Origin: an uncultured Clostridia bacterium | GTDB lineage: Bacteria; Bacillota; Clostridia; UBA1381; UBA9506 | Assembly (NCBI GenBank): GCA_934438075.1 | Contig: CAKSBF010000010.1 | Span: 25,705 to 89,704 of the forward strand | Direction: 5' to 3' | DNA length: 64,000 nucleotides | Shown here: positions 42,390 through 51,979 of the stretch, piece by piece | Numbering within the stretch: the first letter of the stretch is position 1 | How the letters are laid out: each line of letters starts with the position of its first letter | The notes under the pieces: model-generated | Seen by the model: the letters and a program-made list of their open reading frames with translations, nothing else | What the model was told of the DNA's origin: nothing | Databases searched by the model: none | Position numbers and translations under genes: made by a program

Positions 42390-43118
42390 ATGAAAAAACA
42401 GAAACACTCTTCCATACAGGAAGAACTTTTAGAATGTGAAAAACTATGGATATTTATTCTTATGATTTCCGTTGGCGGTTTCTTTGGGGCATATACCTAC
42501 ACTTTAAAAGGCGGTGTATTTTGCAACGCACAAACGGCAAATTTTGTTATGTTGGCAATCCAGCTGGGAGAGCAAAACTGGAGCCGGGCGCTGTATTTTA
42601 TCATACCGATTTCCGCCTACCTTGCGGGTACTATCCTTTCGGAATTTCTGCCAAAGCATATTAACAGGCTGAAAATAATTCGCTGGGACACGTTCTTAGT
42701 CGCAATCGAAATGCTTTGCGTCCTGTTGCTGGGTTTTATCCCGGATGATGCACCGCCGCAAATTTGCCAGGTTTCTATCAACTTTCTTGCCTCCATGCAG
42801 TTTAACACTTTCCGACAGGCAAAAAAAGTGCCGATGGCAACAACCTTTTGCACCAACCATCTGCGACAGGTAGGTGTAAATCTGGTAAAATGTTTCCGCA
42901 AGAAAGACCGTGAGTCCCATGAAAAGCTGCTGATGCATTTGCTTATGCTGATTGCCTTTGTAGCAGGCGCCATTATTTCCACCGTCTTATGTATTCACCT
43001 TAAGGGAAAAGCTATTTGGTGCGCGGAAGTCTTGCTGCTGATTGTTTTCGTTGATTTACTTCATGCCGACCTCGGAGAGGAAAAGGATAAATTTCACCTT
43101 GTACCGCATGGACATTAA
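42390..43118 (+). CDS. DUF1275 (YoaK-like) membrane protein
   Basis: A 242-residue membrane protein with about six hydrophobic segments and the DUF1275 hallmarks GGFFGAYTYTLKGGVFCNAQTAN (split pattern near 30-52), NFLASMQFNTFR and TTFCTNHLR. The family function is unknown. The ATG at 42390 is preferred to a GTG three codons earlier; the ribosome site is weak (TGGTG). It is a single gene with its own promoter and a strong terminator downstream. Confidence 0.88.
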   Translation: MKKQKHSSIQEELLECEKLWIFILMISVGGFFGAYTYTLKGGVFCNAQTANFVMLAIQLGEQNWSRALYFIIPISAYLAGTILSEFLPKHINRLKIIRWDTFLVAIEMLCVLLLGFIPDDAPPQICQVSINFLASMQFNTFRQAKKVPMATTFCTNHLRQVGVNLVKCFRKKDRESHEKLLMHLLMLIAFVAGAIISTVLCIHLKGKAIWCAEVLLLIVFVDLLHADLGEEKDKFHLVPHGH

Positions 43119-43195
43119 ACATCAATTTAAAAATTAGAAAAAATTATAAATAAAGTCGAAACACTGAAAAGGACTATAAACGTTCACCATAAACA

Positions 43196-43239
43196 AAGCG
43201 AAACCCAAGTGCAGATATCCGCACTTGGGTTTCGCTTTA
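43196..43239. terminator. bidirectional terminator between DUF1275 gene and apgM
   Basis: A perfect 18-bp stem (AAAGCGAAACCCAAGTGC, 43196-43213, with its complement at 43222-43239) around an eight-base loop. The minus-strand tail TTTGTTTA makes it the likely end of the long leftward cluster. Confidence 0.85.
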
Positions 43240-43313
43240 AATCATATGAAAATATGCAGGGAAACAGAGTATGTCAGCAGCAAACTACGCATCAATAACC
43301 GCTCTCCGGAATT

Positions 43314-44537
43314 TTAGTCCCTTTTTATTTCTCCGTGCAGTAAATACTGCATCAAATAATAACCCTTATCTAAATATACACCTGTTTCTTTCGCATTTCG
43401 TTCATTATAAGTAAAACCAAGTCCCTCCTTTGAGGCACTATCATAAATAGCAAACGGAACCGCATCCCGCGCATGCGTTTTAATCTCCAGCGGTGTCGGA
43501 TGATCCGGCGTCAACAGCACCCGATAATCCTCGCCGCAGCTTTCAAGATAAGCCATAACAGGCGCAACAATCTTTTCATCAATCAGTTCAATTGCTTTTA
43601 CCTTTCCCTCAGCATCCCCATGATGACCGCACTCGTCCGGTGCTTCCACATGAATATAAACAAACTCCTGTCCTCTTTTCAGCTCATCAATTGCCGCCTG
43701 TGCTTTGCCGTCAAAATTGGTATCAATATTTCCGGTCGCACCTTTGACCTCCACAACCTGCATACCGGAACCCTTACCAATACCTTTCAGCAAATCTACC
43801 GCAGAAATCATGCTCCCGCGTATACCATATTTTTCTTGGAAAGAATCCAGTGCCGGTTTGCGCCCTTCTCCCCAAATCCACAATGAATTTGCCGGAGCAA
43901 GACCGCGCTCTGCACGGGCGAGATTAACCGGGTGTTCGCACAGCAGTTCATAACTCTGCTTCATCAAGGAGAGCAAAGTTTCAGCGCCGTCCCCCTTCGG
44001 CAGATAATCGCCGATTACACGGTCAGAAATATCATGCGGCGGTGTAAGCGTCACATTTGTCGAACCTCCGTCCCATACCAGAAGGTGTCGATAGCTGATT
44101 CCTTTGTACAGCGAAAGACTGTCGAAATGAAGCTTGTCCTTTAAAAACGCAATTAACTCGCCCGACTCCTGTGTCGTAATTTCGCCTGAGCTATAGTCGG
44201 CCATCGTTTTGTCCTCATAATTTTCTTCACCGGTCAGCGTTACCAAATTGGCACGAAACGTAACATCCGTTTCCGAAAGTGGCACGCCAATGCTCAAGGC
44301 CTCCAACGGCGAACGACCTGTATAATATTTCATAGGGTCATAGCCCATAACGCTCAAATTTGCAACATCACTACCCGGCGACAACGAATCATCAATGGTT
44401 TTTACCAACCCTAAAATACCTTTTTGGGCAATTTCATCCATGTGCGGTTTGTGCGCCACATCTAAAGGTGTTTGTCCACCTAAACCCTTAAAAGGATAAT
44501 CCGCCATTCCATCGCCTAAAAATACTACATATTTCAT
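43314..44537 (-). CDS. apgM: archaeal-type cofactor-independent phosphoglycerate mutase (ApgM family)
   Basis: Alkaline-phosphatase-superfamily enzyme of 407 residues, of the ApgM type. The N terminus is YVVFLGDGMADYP (metal Asp), the nucleophile Ser lies in GSDVANLSVMGYDP, and VEAPDECGHHGD and LTPDHPTP carry further metal ligands. The same family has been proposed to act as a homoserine kinase in bacteria lacking ThrB. A normal GpmI is encoded at the right end of the window, so the role here may not be glycolysis. Ribosome site GGAGG. It is the last gene of the leftward cluster, 21 bases after the ROK glucokinase. Confidence 0.9.
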   Translation of the reverse strand: MKYVVFLGDGMADYPFKGLGGQTPLDVAHKPHMDEIAQKGILGLVKTIDDSLSPGSDVANLSVMGYDPMKYYTGRSPLEALSIGVPLSETDVTFRANLVTLTGEENYEDKTMADYSSGEITTQESGELIAFLKDKLHFDSLSLYKGISYRHLLVWDGGSTNVTLTPPHDISDRVIGDYLPKGDGAETLLSLMKQSYELLCEHPVNLARAERGLAPANSLWIWGEGRKPALDSFQEKYGIRGSMISAVDLLKGIGKGSGMQVVEVKGATGNIDTNFDGKAQAAIDELKRGQEFVYIHVEAPDECGHHGDAEGKVKAIELIDEKIVAPVMAYLESCGEDYRVLLTPDHPTPLEIKTHARDAVPFAIYDSASKEGLGFTYNERNAKETGVYLDKGYYLMQYLLHGEIKRD

Positions 44538-44558
44538 TATGTTTCCTCCGTTCGTTCC

Positions 44559-45515
44559 CTATTGTGCCTGTCTCCATAACATAGCCGCACCGATAATTCC
44601 GGCATCATTCCCAAGTTTTGCCGTCATAATTTTTGATTCCGGCACGCCGCGCGTATAGCTGTTTTTCTTTACATACTCACGCAGCGGCACCAGAAGATTC
44701 TCTCCCTGTTTGCTGATTCCGCCGCCGATAACAATCGCTTCGGGCTGAAAAACATTAATTAAATTTGAAATCCCCGTCCCGAGATATTCCACATACTGCC
44801 GAATAATCTCACAGCCTGCCTCATCATTCTGCGCAGCCGCATCAAAAGCCGTTTTTCCGTTAATGTTTTCCGGATTGCCATCAATCATGGAGTGGATCAC
44901 ACTGTCCGGATATTTTTCAATCGTCTCTGCCGTTTCACGAATCAATGCCGTAGCAGAAGCATATACCTCAAAGCAGCCGTTTCTGCCGCAAGTACACGGT
45001 ACGCCGTCTTTTATAATAACCATATGACCAACCTCGCTGCCGGCATGATTAAAACCTGCATAAATCTTGTTGTCAATAATCACGCCGCCGCCAACGCCCG
45101 TACCCAGTGTTACCACCACCGCAGTGGAAAATTCCTTTGCTGCTCCGGCAATGATCTCGCCATATGCTGCCGCATTTGCATCATTTTCCACATAGACAGT
45201 CATACCGGGGAAATACTTCTGAAGTTCTTTTTCCAGATTAACATCTACAAAATGAACAAGGTTGTTGGCATAAACCACCTTTTTTTCTTTCACATCGGGC
45301 GTACCGGGGCTGCCAATGCCAATGGATACCACATCCGACATCTGATAGCCCGCATCCTCCGTTACCTTGCGGCACAAGTCTGCCATATCCTTCATAATTT
45401 CTTCAAATGAACGCAGCCTGCCCGTCGGAACAGAGTCTTTGTGAATAATTTGATTATTTTCATCCACCAGACCAACCGCAATATTAATACCACCTAAATC
45501 TACACCAAGATACAT
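44559..45515 (-). CDS. glk: ROK family glucokinase
   Basis: Cytosolic sugar kinase of the ROK family, 318 residues. ATP motif GVDLGGINIAVG lies at 4-15, VENDANAAA with the catalytic Asp near 110, LGTGVGGGVI near 136, and the ROK zinc motif CTCGRNGCFE near 175. Length and motifs fit GlcA-type glucokinase of Firmicutes, but N-acetylmannosamine kinase cannot be excluded. It sits between rlmB and apgM; the sugar-phosphate link to apgM is only suggestive. Confidence 0.9.
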   Translation of the reverse strand: MYLGVDLGGINIAVGLVDENNQIIHKDSVPTGRLRSFEEIMKDMADLCRKVTEDAGYQMSDVVSIGIGSPGTPDVKEKKVVYANNLVHFVDVNLEKELQKYFPGMTVYVENDANAAAYGEIIAGAAKEFSTAVVVTLGTGVGGGVIIDNKIYAGFNHAGSEVGHMVIIKDGVPCTCGRNGCFEVYASATALIRETAETIEKYPDSVIHSMIDGNPENINGKTAFDAAAQNDEAGCEIIRQYVEYLGTGISNLINVFQPEAIVIGGGISKQGENLLVPLREYVKKNSYTRGVPESKIMTAKLGNDAGIIGAAMLWRQAQ

Positions 45516-45567
45516 GTTATTCTTCCCTTTCTCTCTAAAAAGATTTTATAAAAACCGGTGACATGGT

Positions 45568-46320
45568 TCACTGTTTTTTTGCAATTCTCTGCCGCACAAT
45601 TTCGTACATCATAACAGCCGCGGCAACCGAAGCATTTAATGAATTAATTTCACCAAACATTGGAATCTGCACCAAAAAATCACACTTTTCACGCACCAGT
45701 CTGCTAATACCCTTTCCTTCCGAGCCAACAACCAGCGCGATTGGACCTGTCAAATCGCTTTGATATAACGTGCTTTCACCGCTCATGTCCGCACCCGTTA
45801 CCCAGATGCCGCTCTGTTTCAAACGGTCAATGGTTTGTCCGAGGTTAGTCACACGGGCCACCGGCGTATAACTCACAGCTCCGGCTGAGGTTTTCGCCAC
45901 AACAGCATTACTCCCGGCAGAACGATTTTTGGGGATAATGACGCCGTCCGCACCAACCGCATTTGCCGTTCGGATAATTGCACCCAAATTATGCGGGTCT
46001 GTAATCTCATCTGCAATAATCAGAAACGGCGGCGTACCTTTTTGTTCCGCACGCAAAAGTAATTCCTCCACACTGACATAACTTGCAGCGGCACACACAG
46101 CAATCACTCCCTGACTTGCTTCCGTCTCCGCAAGCTCTGCCAGCTTTTTAGCGTGTACCGACTGAATGGGAATACCGCGTGCCTTTGCCAGTGCAAAGAT
46201 TTTTCCCATTGTTTCGCGCCGTGCCGTTTCACTGATTAATATTTTATCAATCGGGGTTCCTGCTTTAAGAGCCTCCGCAACAGGATTGCGCCCTTCTATC
46301 GTCATGTTTTCTTCTTTCAT
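45568..46320 (-). CDS. rlmB: 23S rRNA (guanosine-2'-O)-methyltransferase RlmB
   Basis: SpoU-family (SPOUT) methyltransferase, predicted to modify the ribose of a 23S rRNA guanosine. The 250 residues contain an N-terminal L30e-like substrate-binding domain and the three SPOUT motifs DPHNLGAIIRTANA, LVVGSEGKGISRL and SLNASVAAAVMMYE. A start at 46320 or 46305 is possible; the first has AAAGGA eight bases upstream. It is 15 bases after the PMT gene. Confidence 0.95.
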   Translation of the reverse strand: MKEENMTIEGRNPVAEALKAGTPIDKILISETARRETMGKIFALAKARGIPIQSVHAKKLAELAETEASQGVIAVCAAASYVSVEELLLRAEQKGTPPFLIIADEITDPHNLGAIIRTANAVGADGVIIPKNRSAGSNAVVAKTSAGAVSYTPVARVTNLGQTIDRLKQSGIWVTGADMSGESTLYQSDLTGPIALVVGSEGKGISRLVREKCDFLVQIPMFGEINSLNASVAAAVMMYEIVRQRIAKKQ

Positions 46321-46335
46321 TTCATTTATCCTTTC

Positions 46336-49300
46336 TTATCCTAAAACCCATGTCGGCAGCCATTTCAGCAGTGTGTCAACGTAAGCAGTCGGCACAGCAA
46401 TGCCCGTCAACACAGGATAGAACATACAAAACAAAATAAATACAGCCGCCAAATAGATGTAAATATATTTTTTCTCTTTTGGATTTTGCTCTGCAAATTT
46501 TTTCATAAAGTAAACAATACCCAAAACCACAAAAATCACACACGGGAAAAAGTGATAAATAAACGCTATACGCGGCACAAGTACCCATGGGAGATACATT
46601 GATGCAAAACCAACCAAAATTACCGCAAGCTCCCAATCGCCCTTTTTACGCACCATCTGCACAATTCCGCCCACAATAACCGGAATGGTAAGCCACCATA
46701 TAAATGGGTTTCCGAAAGACGATATACCCATAGAAGTGCCTCTCGGAATGAAACTGCGATTCGGAGAGTAGGCGTAAAGAGGTTTCATATCCAGAACCCA
46801 GCTCCACCATGCCGAGCCATACGGATGATCAGATGTCAAGCCGCTATGATAATGATACATAGACGGTTGGTTTTCAAAGAAAAATCGAATTCCTGTCACA
46901 GGCGTCATCATTGCCGGAATATACGACAGGAAATAAATTGCAGCAGGAATCACCACAAAAAACAGTGCTGCAAACAGTATTGTTTGTGTTGCCATCGGTC
47001 TGAAACTTTCTATAACATGCCTTGTTTTTTCATCCTTACGCGTTGTATGGCAAGCCGTCCGATATTCCAAATATCTCCGCATCAAACTCGCAAAAAACAA
47101 CACGGCAAGACCCACCCCTGCATAAATTCCCTGCCATTTTGTCGCTGCACCCAATCCAAAAAAGATACCCGACAACAAAAGGGATGGCAATGTTTTTTTC
47201 ACACCGCAAAGATAGAAGTTTTTGCACAGATAGCGGTACATAAAGTAATACATGCCCATTACAAAAAACGCCGTATATGAGTCAATTGTTGCAAGCCGCG
47301 TCTGCGACAAATGCATGAAATCAAAGCTGAATAAAAAGGCACAGCAAAAAGCATAAAAACTGTTTTTAAATAATCGTTTACCCAACATATACGACATCGG
47401 TACCATTAAAACGCCGCATAGCGTACCAAAAAAACGCCATCCGAACGGATTCATACCGAAGATTGCGATTCCCAGCGAAATAATCACCTTACCAAGAGGC
47501 GGATGCGTATTTTCATAGGGATAACGGTGCGTCAGCTGCTCATAAGCCGTACGCGGATGATAAATTTCATCAAAATAAGTCCCGTCATACCAGCTGAAAG
47601 CATAAACCACTCTGTCCTGCTCATCTATCATCAACGAGGCAGCGTCATTATCGTCCCCATATGCTGCGACAGGAATATAACGCTCTGACTCCGAGTCACC
47701 GTAAAATGCAATTTCATTTAGATAAAATCGTCCATCATCCACTGTCAGACGGAAATAACGAGCCTGCACATCTACCTCTGTTACGTTCCAGTGCCAAACC
47801 GTATTCAGATTAATCTGCTCCTCCAGAGTTTCCCAGTCTGTCCCATTCTGCGAAACCTCCAGCGTAATATCACGCAATACATCACTGTCCGAGTTTCGGC
47901 GATCAATCCAGCCACTATAAACATAAATTTGCTGCACGGGACATACCGAACCCAAATCCACTACCGCGCTTTCTTCCGCTTTTTGCGGGTACCAACCCGT
48001 TTCCGGCACACAATGTGAACCAAGATTCCAAAAGGCAAAACAACTATATAGTAAACTAAGTCCGAGCATAATCCATACGTCAACCCGCGTAACACGTACG
48101 GCTTGTTCCTCACCCTGAACAGAAAATTCCTTAAGATCAACAGTCCTCACTTGTGTTGTCCTTACCCTTTTGTGTACCTCCTCTTTAATTGTTTTTTTCT
48201 TCTCCGCACCGACTGCAAAACTATCTGTGCTCTGTTTTTTCCATAACATTTGTACCCACACCCATAACATAACTATATATAAAATTAACTGTATCCATGA
48301 AAGCAAAATAAACATAACATTTCCGGACAGGATAAAGTCATCTTGTAAGTTCAGAACGAGAACCTGTGCTACATTGCAAAAGTGTGTCACGGAAAAAGCG
48401 CCGTACAAAAACAATAATCTTCTGTCACCGCTCATTACATATAAAAGCAACAGGAGCGGTATCAGCGCATAAAGATACCGTTCATGCATTGTATGTGCAA
48501 ACATATAAATCGTCGCGACTGTAAATGCGCCAAGGTAAAAAATACGTTTTCTATCCTTAATTTTAAAGCTTACCACACCTACCGTCAAAGACATTAGAAC
48601 AATAAACACAAATCCCCATACTTTGTAGCTCAAGAACAAAAATGTGGAATTAACATCCGCCCAGTTTAAGTTAAATGCGCCATAAAGGTTTGCCGCATTC
48701 AGCGTTACATAAGGGTATAGATTCATCGCCTGAGCATAGCGTTCATACATCAAGCCGTAACGAAAACCTGTAATCGGCAGCGGCACAATCAAAAGCACCG
48801 CAACAGCAGCAACCATACTGCAAAGTATTTGCACAATCATTTTTCTCCGAGCTGTTTTGTCATAAATACACTCTATGAAATCTGCCAAAACCGTAAATCC
48901 CAGCAACGGAGAAAAAATAACCATCTGCGGTTTTGTTAAAAAACACAATGCCAGAAGCGCAAAAGATAAAACATATTTTTTATTGTATAGAGTAAATAAA
49001 AATGCCAGAGTCAAAAGCAAGGTAAAACTGTCTACCTGCCCCCATATGGTGGAATTTAAAATCATGGCAGGGTTTACCGCAGAAAGCAGAGCTATTGCCC
49101 CTGCCTTTTTAATGCCGGTACGTTCCTTTGCAAAAGAAAAAATGAAGATACTGAAAACAGAATCACACAAAATGGGAATCAGCTTAATAAACACTGTATA
49201 TGCACCGCTCTGAGGCGAAATTCCAAAAAGTGCTGCTATTTTCCCTATACCGTAAAGCAAGCAGAGGTAAACCGGCGGATAATCCACATACAAATCCGTG

Positions 49301-49566
49301 GTATAATATTCTGACATCTTGTGTTTCAATCCAAAAGATGTCCACGCCTGAAACAATCCGCTGTCCTGCTTATGCCCCGGTAAAAAGCGCGCCAAAATTA
49401 ACTGTAATACAAAAATTGCAAAAAGAGCCGCACCGTAGGGGATATAATCCCTCAGTGCGGTTGTGTGGGCAAGTTCGCTGCCCTCCGTCGGCACACGGAG
49501 TGCCAAAAACGCAATACATAGAAAAAGTACACTGTAAAGCACTGCAAACAGTATAATATAACTCAT
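46336..49566 (-). CDS. tandem GT-C glycosyltransferase: mannosyltransferase-like, discoidin-like, PMT domains
   Basis: A polytopic membrane protein of 1076 residues. Residues 1-445 form a multi-span GT-C unit with the motif VDYPPVYL (94-101) and HERYLYALIP (361-370), similar to dolichyl/polyprenyl-phosphate mannosyltransferases. Residues ~505-625 are a single span followed by an F5/8 (discoidin)-type beta-sandwich (VVDLGSVCPVQQIYVY, ARYFRLTVD). Residues ~650-1076 match protein O-mannosyltransferase (PMT): FDEIYHPRTAYE (665-676) with the acidic pair and HPPLGKVIISLG. Both transferase units look intact. They would use polyprenyl-phosphate sugars on the outer face to glycosylate a protein or polymer. 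Ribosome site GGAGGATAAG. Confidence 0.9.
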   Translation of the reverse strand: MSYIILFAVLYSVLFLCIAFLALRVPTEGSELAHTTALRDYIPYGAALFAIFVLQLILARFLPGHKQDSGLFQAWTSFGLKHKMSEYYTTDLYVDYPPVYLCLLYGIGKIAALFGISPQSGAYTVFIKLIPILCDSVFSIFIFSFAKERTGIKKAGAIALLSAVNPAMILNSTIWGQVDSFTLLLTLAFLFTLYNKKYVLSFALLALCFLTKPQMVIFSPLLGFTVLADFIECIYDKTARRKMIVQILCSMVAAVAVLLIVPLPITGFRYGLMYERYAQAMNLYPYVTLNAANLYGAFNLNWADVNSTFLFLSYKVWGFVFIVLMSLTVGVVSFKIKDRKRIFYLGAFTVATIYMFAHTMHERYLYALIPLLLLLYVMSGDRRLLFLYGAFSVTHFCNVAQVLVLNLQDDFILSGNVMFILLSWIQLILYIVMLWVWVQMLWKKQSTDSFAVGAEKKKTIKEEVHKRVRTTQVRTVDLKEFSVQGEEQAVRVTRVDVWIMLGLSLLYSCFAFWNLGSHCVPETGWYPQKAEESAVVDLGSVCPVQQIYVYSGWIDRRNSDSDVLRDITLEVSQNGTDWETLEEQINLNTVWHWNVTEVDVQARYFRLTVDDGRFYLNEIAFYGDSESERYIPVAAYGDDNDAASLMIDEQDRVVYAFSWYDGTYFDEIYHPRTAYEQLTHRYPYENTHPPLGKVIISLGIAIFGMNPFGWRFFGTLCGVLMVPMSYMLGKRLFKNSFYAFCCAFLFSFDFMHLSQTRLATIDSYTAFFVMGMYYFMYRYLCKNFYLCGVKKTLPSLLLSGIFFGLGAATKWQGIYAGVGLAVLFFASLMRRYLEYRTACHTTRKDEKTRHVIESFRPMATQTILFAALFFVVIPAAIYFLSYIPAMMTPVTGIRFFFENQPSMYHYHSGLTSDHPYGSAWWSWVLDMKPLYAYSPNRSFIPRGTSMGISSFGNPFIWWLTIPVIVGGIVQMVRKKGDWELAVILVGFASMYLPWVLVPRIAFIYHFFPCVIFVVLGIVYFMKKFAEQNPKEKKYIYIYLAAVFILFCMFYPVLTGIAVPTAYVDTLLKWLPTWVLG

Positions 49567-49600
49567 ACTTATCCTCCGCTGTCAAAATGTGAAATACTTT

Positions 49601-50794
49601 TTATGCTCCTATTTTATCTGTTAAAATTTCAACCGCTTTTGATAACTGTACATCTTCACTAAGCGTAAGAAGAGGCAATCGACTCTGCAGTTCTGCCGAA
49701 AGCTCTATTTTAACGTCCGGCTCAATGCCTTTTTTATCAATACATTCACCCTTTGGCGTATAATATCTCGCATTTGTCAGATAGATGGCAGATTTTGCTG
49801 TCAACGGCAACGGTGACTGTCCCACCGCTTTACCGAAACTCTTTTCACCAACTAATGTTCCCAAGCCATACGCCTGAATACTGCCTGCTAAAAGTTCTGC
49901 CGCACTTGCAGTTCCACCGTTAATTAACACCACCATCGGCAAACCCAGTTCTTCTTTGTCCGATTCAAAATATTTTTTATGTCCTTTATTATCTTCCAAA
50001 TATGCAATCGTACCCTCCGGCAACAGCATATCTGCCATATCCAACACCGTGTGTGCATAGCCGCCCGGATTACTGCGCAAGTCAATAATTAACCCCTTCA
50101 TACCTTCTGCCTTCAGTTGTTCAATGCCTTTTCTGAAATTTTCTGAAGTGCTGTTAATAAACTGCGCTACACGAATGTAACCCACACCGCTGCCAAACAT
50201 TTTGGTCGTGATTGTTTCAATCTCTATCTTTTCACGTGTAACAGTAACATTTTGCTCTTCCTGCGACTCACCGCGCGTAATTGTCAACACTAAAGAATCT
50301 CCCTCTTTGGCATTTTTCCCGCGGATATAATCAATCACATCATTATAAGTATCTGTGTTAACCTCAACACCATCTACGCTTACAATGCGATCCCCCGGCA
50401 AAATTCCTGCCCTTTGTGCCGGCGAGTTGTCGTAAGGTGACATAACCGTAAGCCTATTTTCAGCAGGCGTAAAGGAAACAGATATGCCGATGCCAATATA
50501 TTCTTCCTCATTATCCTCTTTATATTCCGAAAATGCGTTTTCATTCATATAGCGGCTATAAGGATCTCCAAGACTGGACACCATCGCACTGATAGCAGCA
50601 TCATCCATAGCCGTCAGCTGCTCCTGCGTCAGCACATCTACATAATTTTCCTGAATCATATTGCGTGCTTTTAAAAGTTTTCCGCCGTCATTGCTGACCC
50701 GTGCGGTAAAAAAAGCCGTAGTTGATAAAAATACAATAATTGCCGTTAGGGCAGCTGTAATGATCAAATGCTTTTTCTGATACATTTTATTCAA
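49601..50794 (-). CDS. ctpA: S41 family C-terminal processing peptidase (second copy)
   Basis: Membrane-anchored carboxyl-terminal protease of about 397 residues. An N-terminal span (about 11-32) precedes a PDZ domain (about 95-180, SPAQRAGILPGDRIVSVDG) and the S41 catalytic domain, with Ser in GGTASAAELLAG and Lys in EKSFGKAVGQ. The TTG at 50794 has AGGAG nine bases upstream; the ATG at 50803 abuts that site. It is downstream of an EnvC-like M23 hydrolase, which it may process. A second S41 peptidase lies on the other side of that gene. Confidence 0.93.
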   Translation of the reverse strand: MNKMYQKKHLIITAALTAIIVFLSTTAFFTARVSNDGGKLLKARNMIQENYVDVLTQEQLTAMDDAAISAMVSSLGDPYSRYMNENAFSEYKEDNEEEYIGIGISVSFTPAENRLTVMSPYDNSPAQRAGILPGDRIVSVDGVEVNTDTYNDVIDYIRGKNAKEGDSLVLTITRGESQEEQNVTVTREKIEIETITTKMFGSGVGYIRVAQFINSTSENFRKGIEQLKAEGMKGLIIDLRSNPGGYAHTVLDMADMLLPEGTIAYLEDNKGHKKYFESDKEELGLPMVVLINGGTASAAELLAGSIQAYGLGTLVGEKSFGKAVGQSPLPLTAKSAIYLTNARYYTPKGECIDKKGIEPDVKIELSAELQSRLPLLTLSEDVQLSKAVEILTDKIGA

Positions 50795-50821
50795 TGTGCG
50801 CATCTCCTAAATATTATTTTA

Positions 50822-51979
50822 TCAGCCGAGACCGATATACGGTGCCGGGTTGGTTGTAGAACCGTTAATCAGCACTTCAAAATGTAAATGCGGTCCGGTA
50901 GAATTTCCCGTCGAACCAACCTTTGCTATAACCTGTCCTCGGCTTACCGTCTGTCCTGCTGAAACCAGCAGCTTGGAGTTGTGCCCGTAAAGAGTTGCCA
51001 CTCCGCCGCCATGGTCTATAATAACACAGTAACCATATCCGCCGTTCCATCCCGCCATGCGAACGGTTCCGGCTTCCGCAGCAACCGCATTGGAACCCTG
51101 CGGTGCAGCAAGATCCATACCGGAATGATATTTTTTGGTCTTATATATCGGGTGAATACGATAACCATACTGCGACGTAACGCTAATCATGGACGGCGCC
51201 GGAAAGGCAAACTGTCCTCCTGTATATTTTGATTTTCCTGAGCTTGAAGTAGAAAGACTGGGTTTAATGCTGTCACGCAGCTGCTGTTCCAGCTTGCTTG
51301 CCTCATCATACAGTTTTTCCTGCAGGGCAATATCCTTGCTAATGCTGTTAATCAATGCTGTTTGCTCTGCTTTCTTTGCATCAAGAGCACTCTTTCTTTC
51401 GTCCACCAATGAACGCGCCTCTTTTTGTTCATCCCGTTTTAATACAAGCTCATTTCTACTGTTTTCCACACCTTTTTTCAGTTCTATCATCTTATTAATA
51501 ATGGCCTTATCATGCTCTGATATTTCGCGAACAGTCTCCATATTAGCCAAAAAATCACTCAAGCCCTTCGATTCCAGTAAAAGGTCAATATAACTTGCCG
51601 CATTCGTTTCATCCATAGCGCGCAAACGTGCCCGGAAGTCCTTCTCGTTTCCGTCTATCTCCTGTTCATACGCCGCAATCTCCTGCTCCTTTTGTGCAAT
51701 CTCCTGCTCAGCGGAATTAATAATAGAATCAATCTCATCAAGCTCCGATTGCAAAAGGTCAATCTCATGCTCCAATTTTTCCTTTTTGGCAAGCTCGGAC
51801 TGCTTTTTCTCTTTATTTTGATTCAGTTTGTTAAGCGCCTCTTTTTTATCTTTAGTCGCCTGGTTAATTTTATCCTGAACGGATGCCGCGTAAGATTTTT
51901 CCGAACCTTGGGACAGAAACGCACTCGTCACGACAAGCAATCCTGCCAAACAGATAGAAATTATTTTTTTCTTTCTCAT
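50822..51979 (-). CDS. EnvC-like murein hydrolase activator (coiled coil + M23/LytM)
   Basis: Exported cell-wall protein of 385 residues: signal peptide (1-32), a long coiled coil (about 33-235), then an M23/LytM domain (about 262-382). Zinc ligands of an active peptidase are all present: His285 and Asp289 (HSGMD), and His364-x-His366 (HLHFE). It may therefore cut peptide cross-links itself and not only activate an amidase. It overlaps the preceding ctpA by four bases (ATGA) and lies 27 bases before the other ctpA. The ftsEX genes that often precede it are absent. Confidence 0.94.
   Translation of the reverse strand: MRKKKIISICLAGLLVVTSAFLSQGSEKSYAASVQDKINQATKDKKEALNKLNQNKEKKQSELAKKEKLEHEIDLLQSELDEIDSIINSAEQEIAQKEQEIAAYEQEIDGNEKDFRARLRAMDETNAASYIDLLLESKGLSDFLANMETVREISEHDKAIINKMIELKKGVENSRNELVLKRDEQKEARSLVDERKSALDAKKAEQTALINSISKDIALQEKLYDEASKLEQQLRDSIKPSLSTSSSGKSKYTGGQFAFPAPSMISVTSQYGYRIHPIYKTKKYHSGMDLAAPQGSNAVAAEAGTVRMAGWNGGYGYCVIIDHGGGVATLYGHNSKLLVSAGQTVSRGQVIAKVGSTGNSTGPHLHFEVLINGSTTNPAPYIGLG

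Noticed and set aside
46825..47280. 151-codon plus-strand frame rich in Cys and His
   Set aside because: Antisense to the PMT-domain gene; the composition follows from reverse reading of hydrophobic codons.
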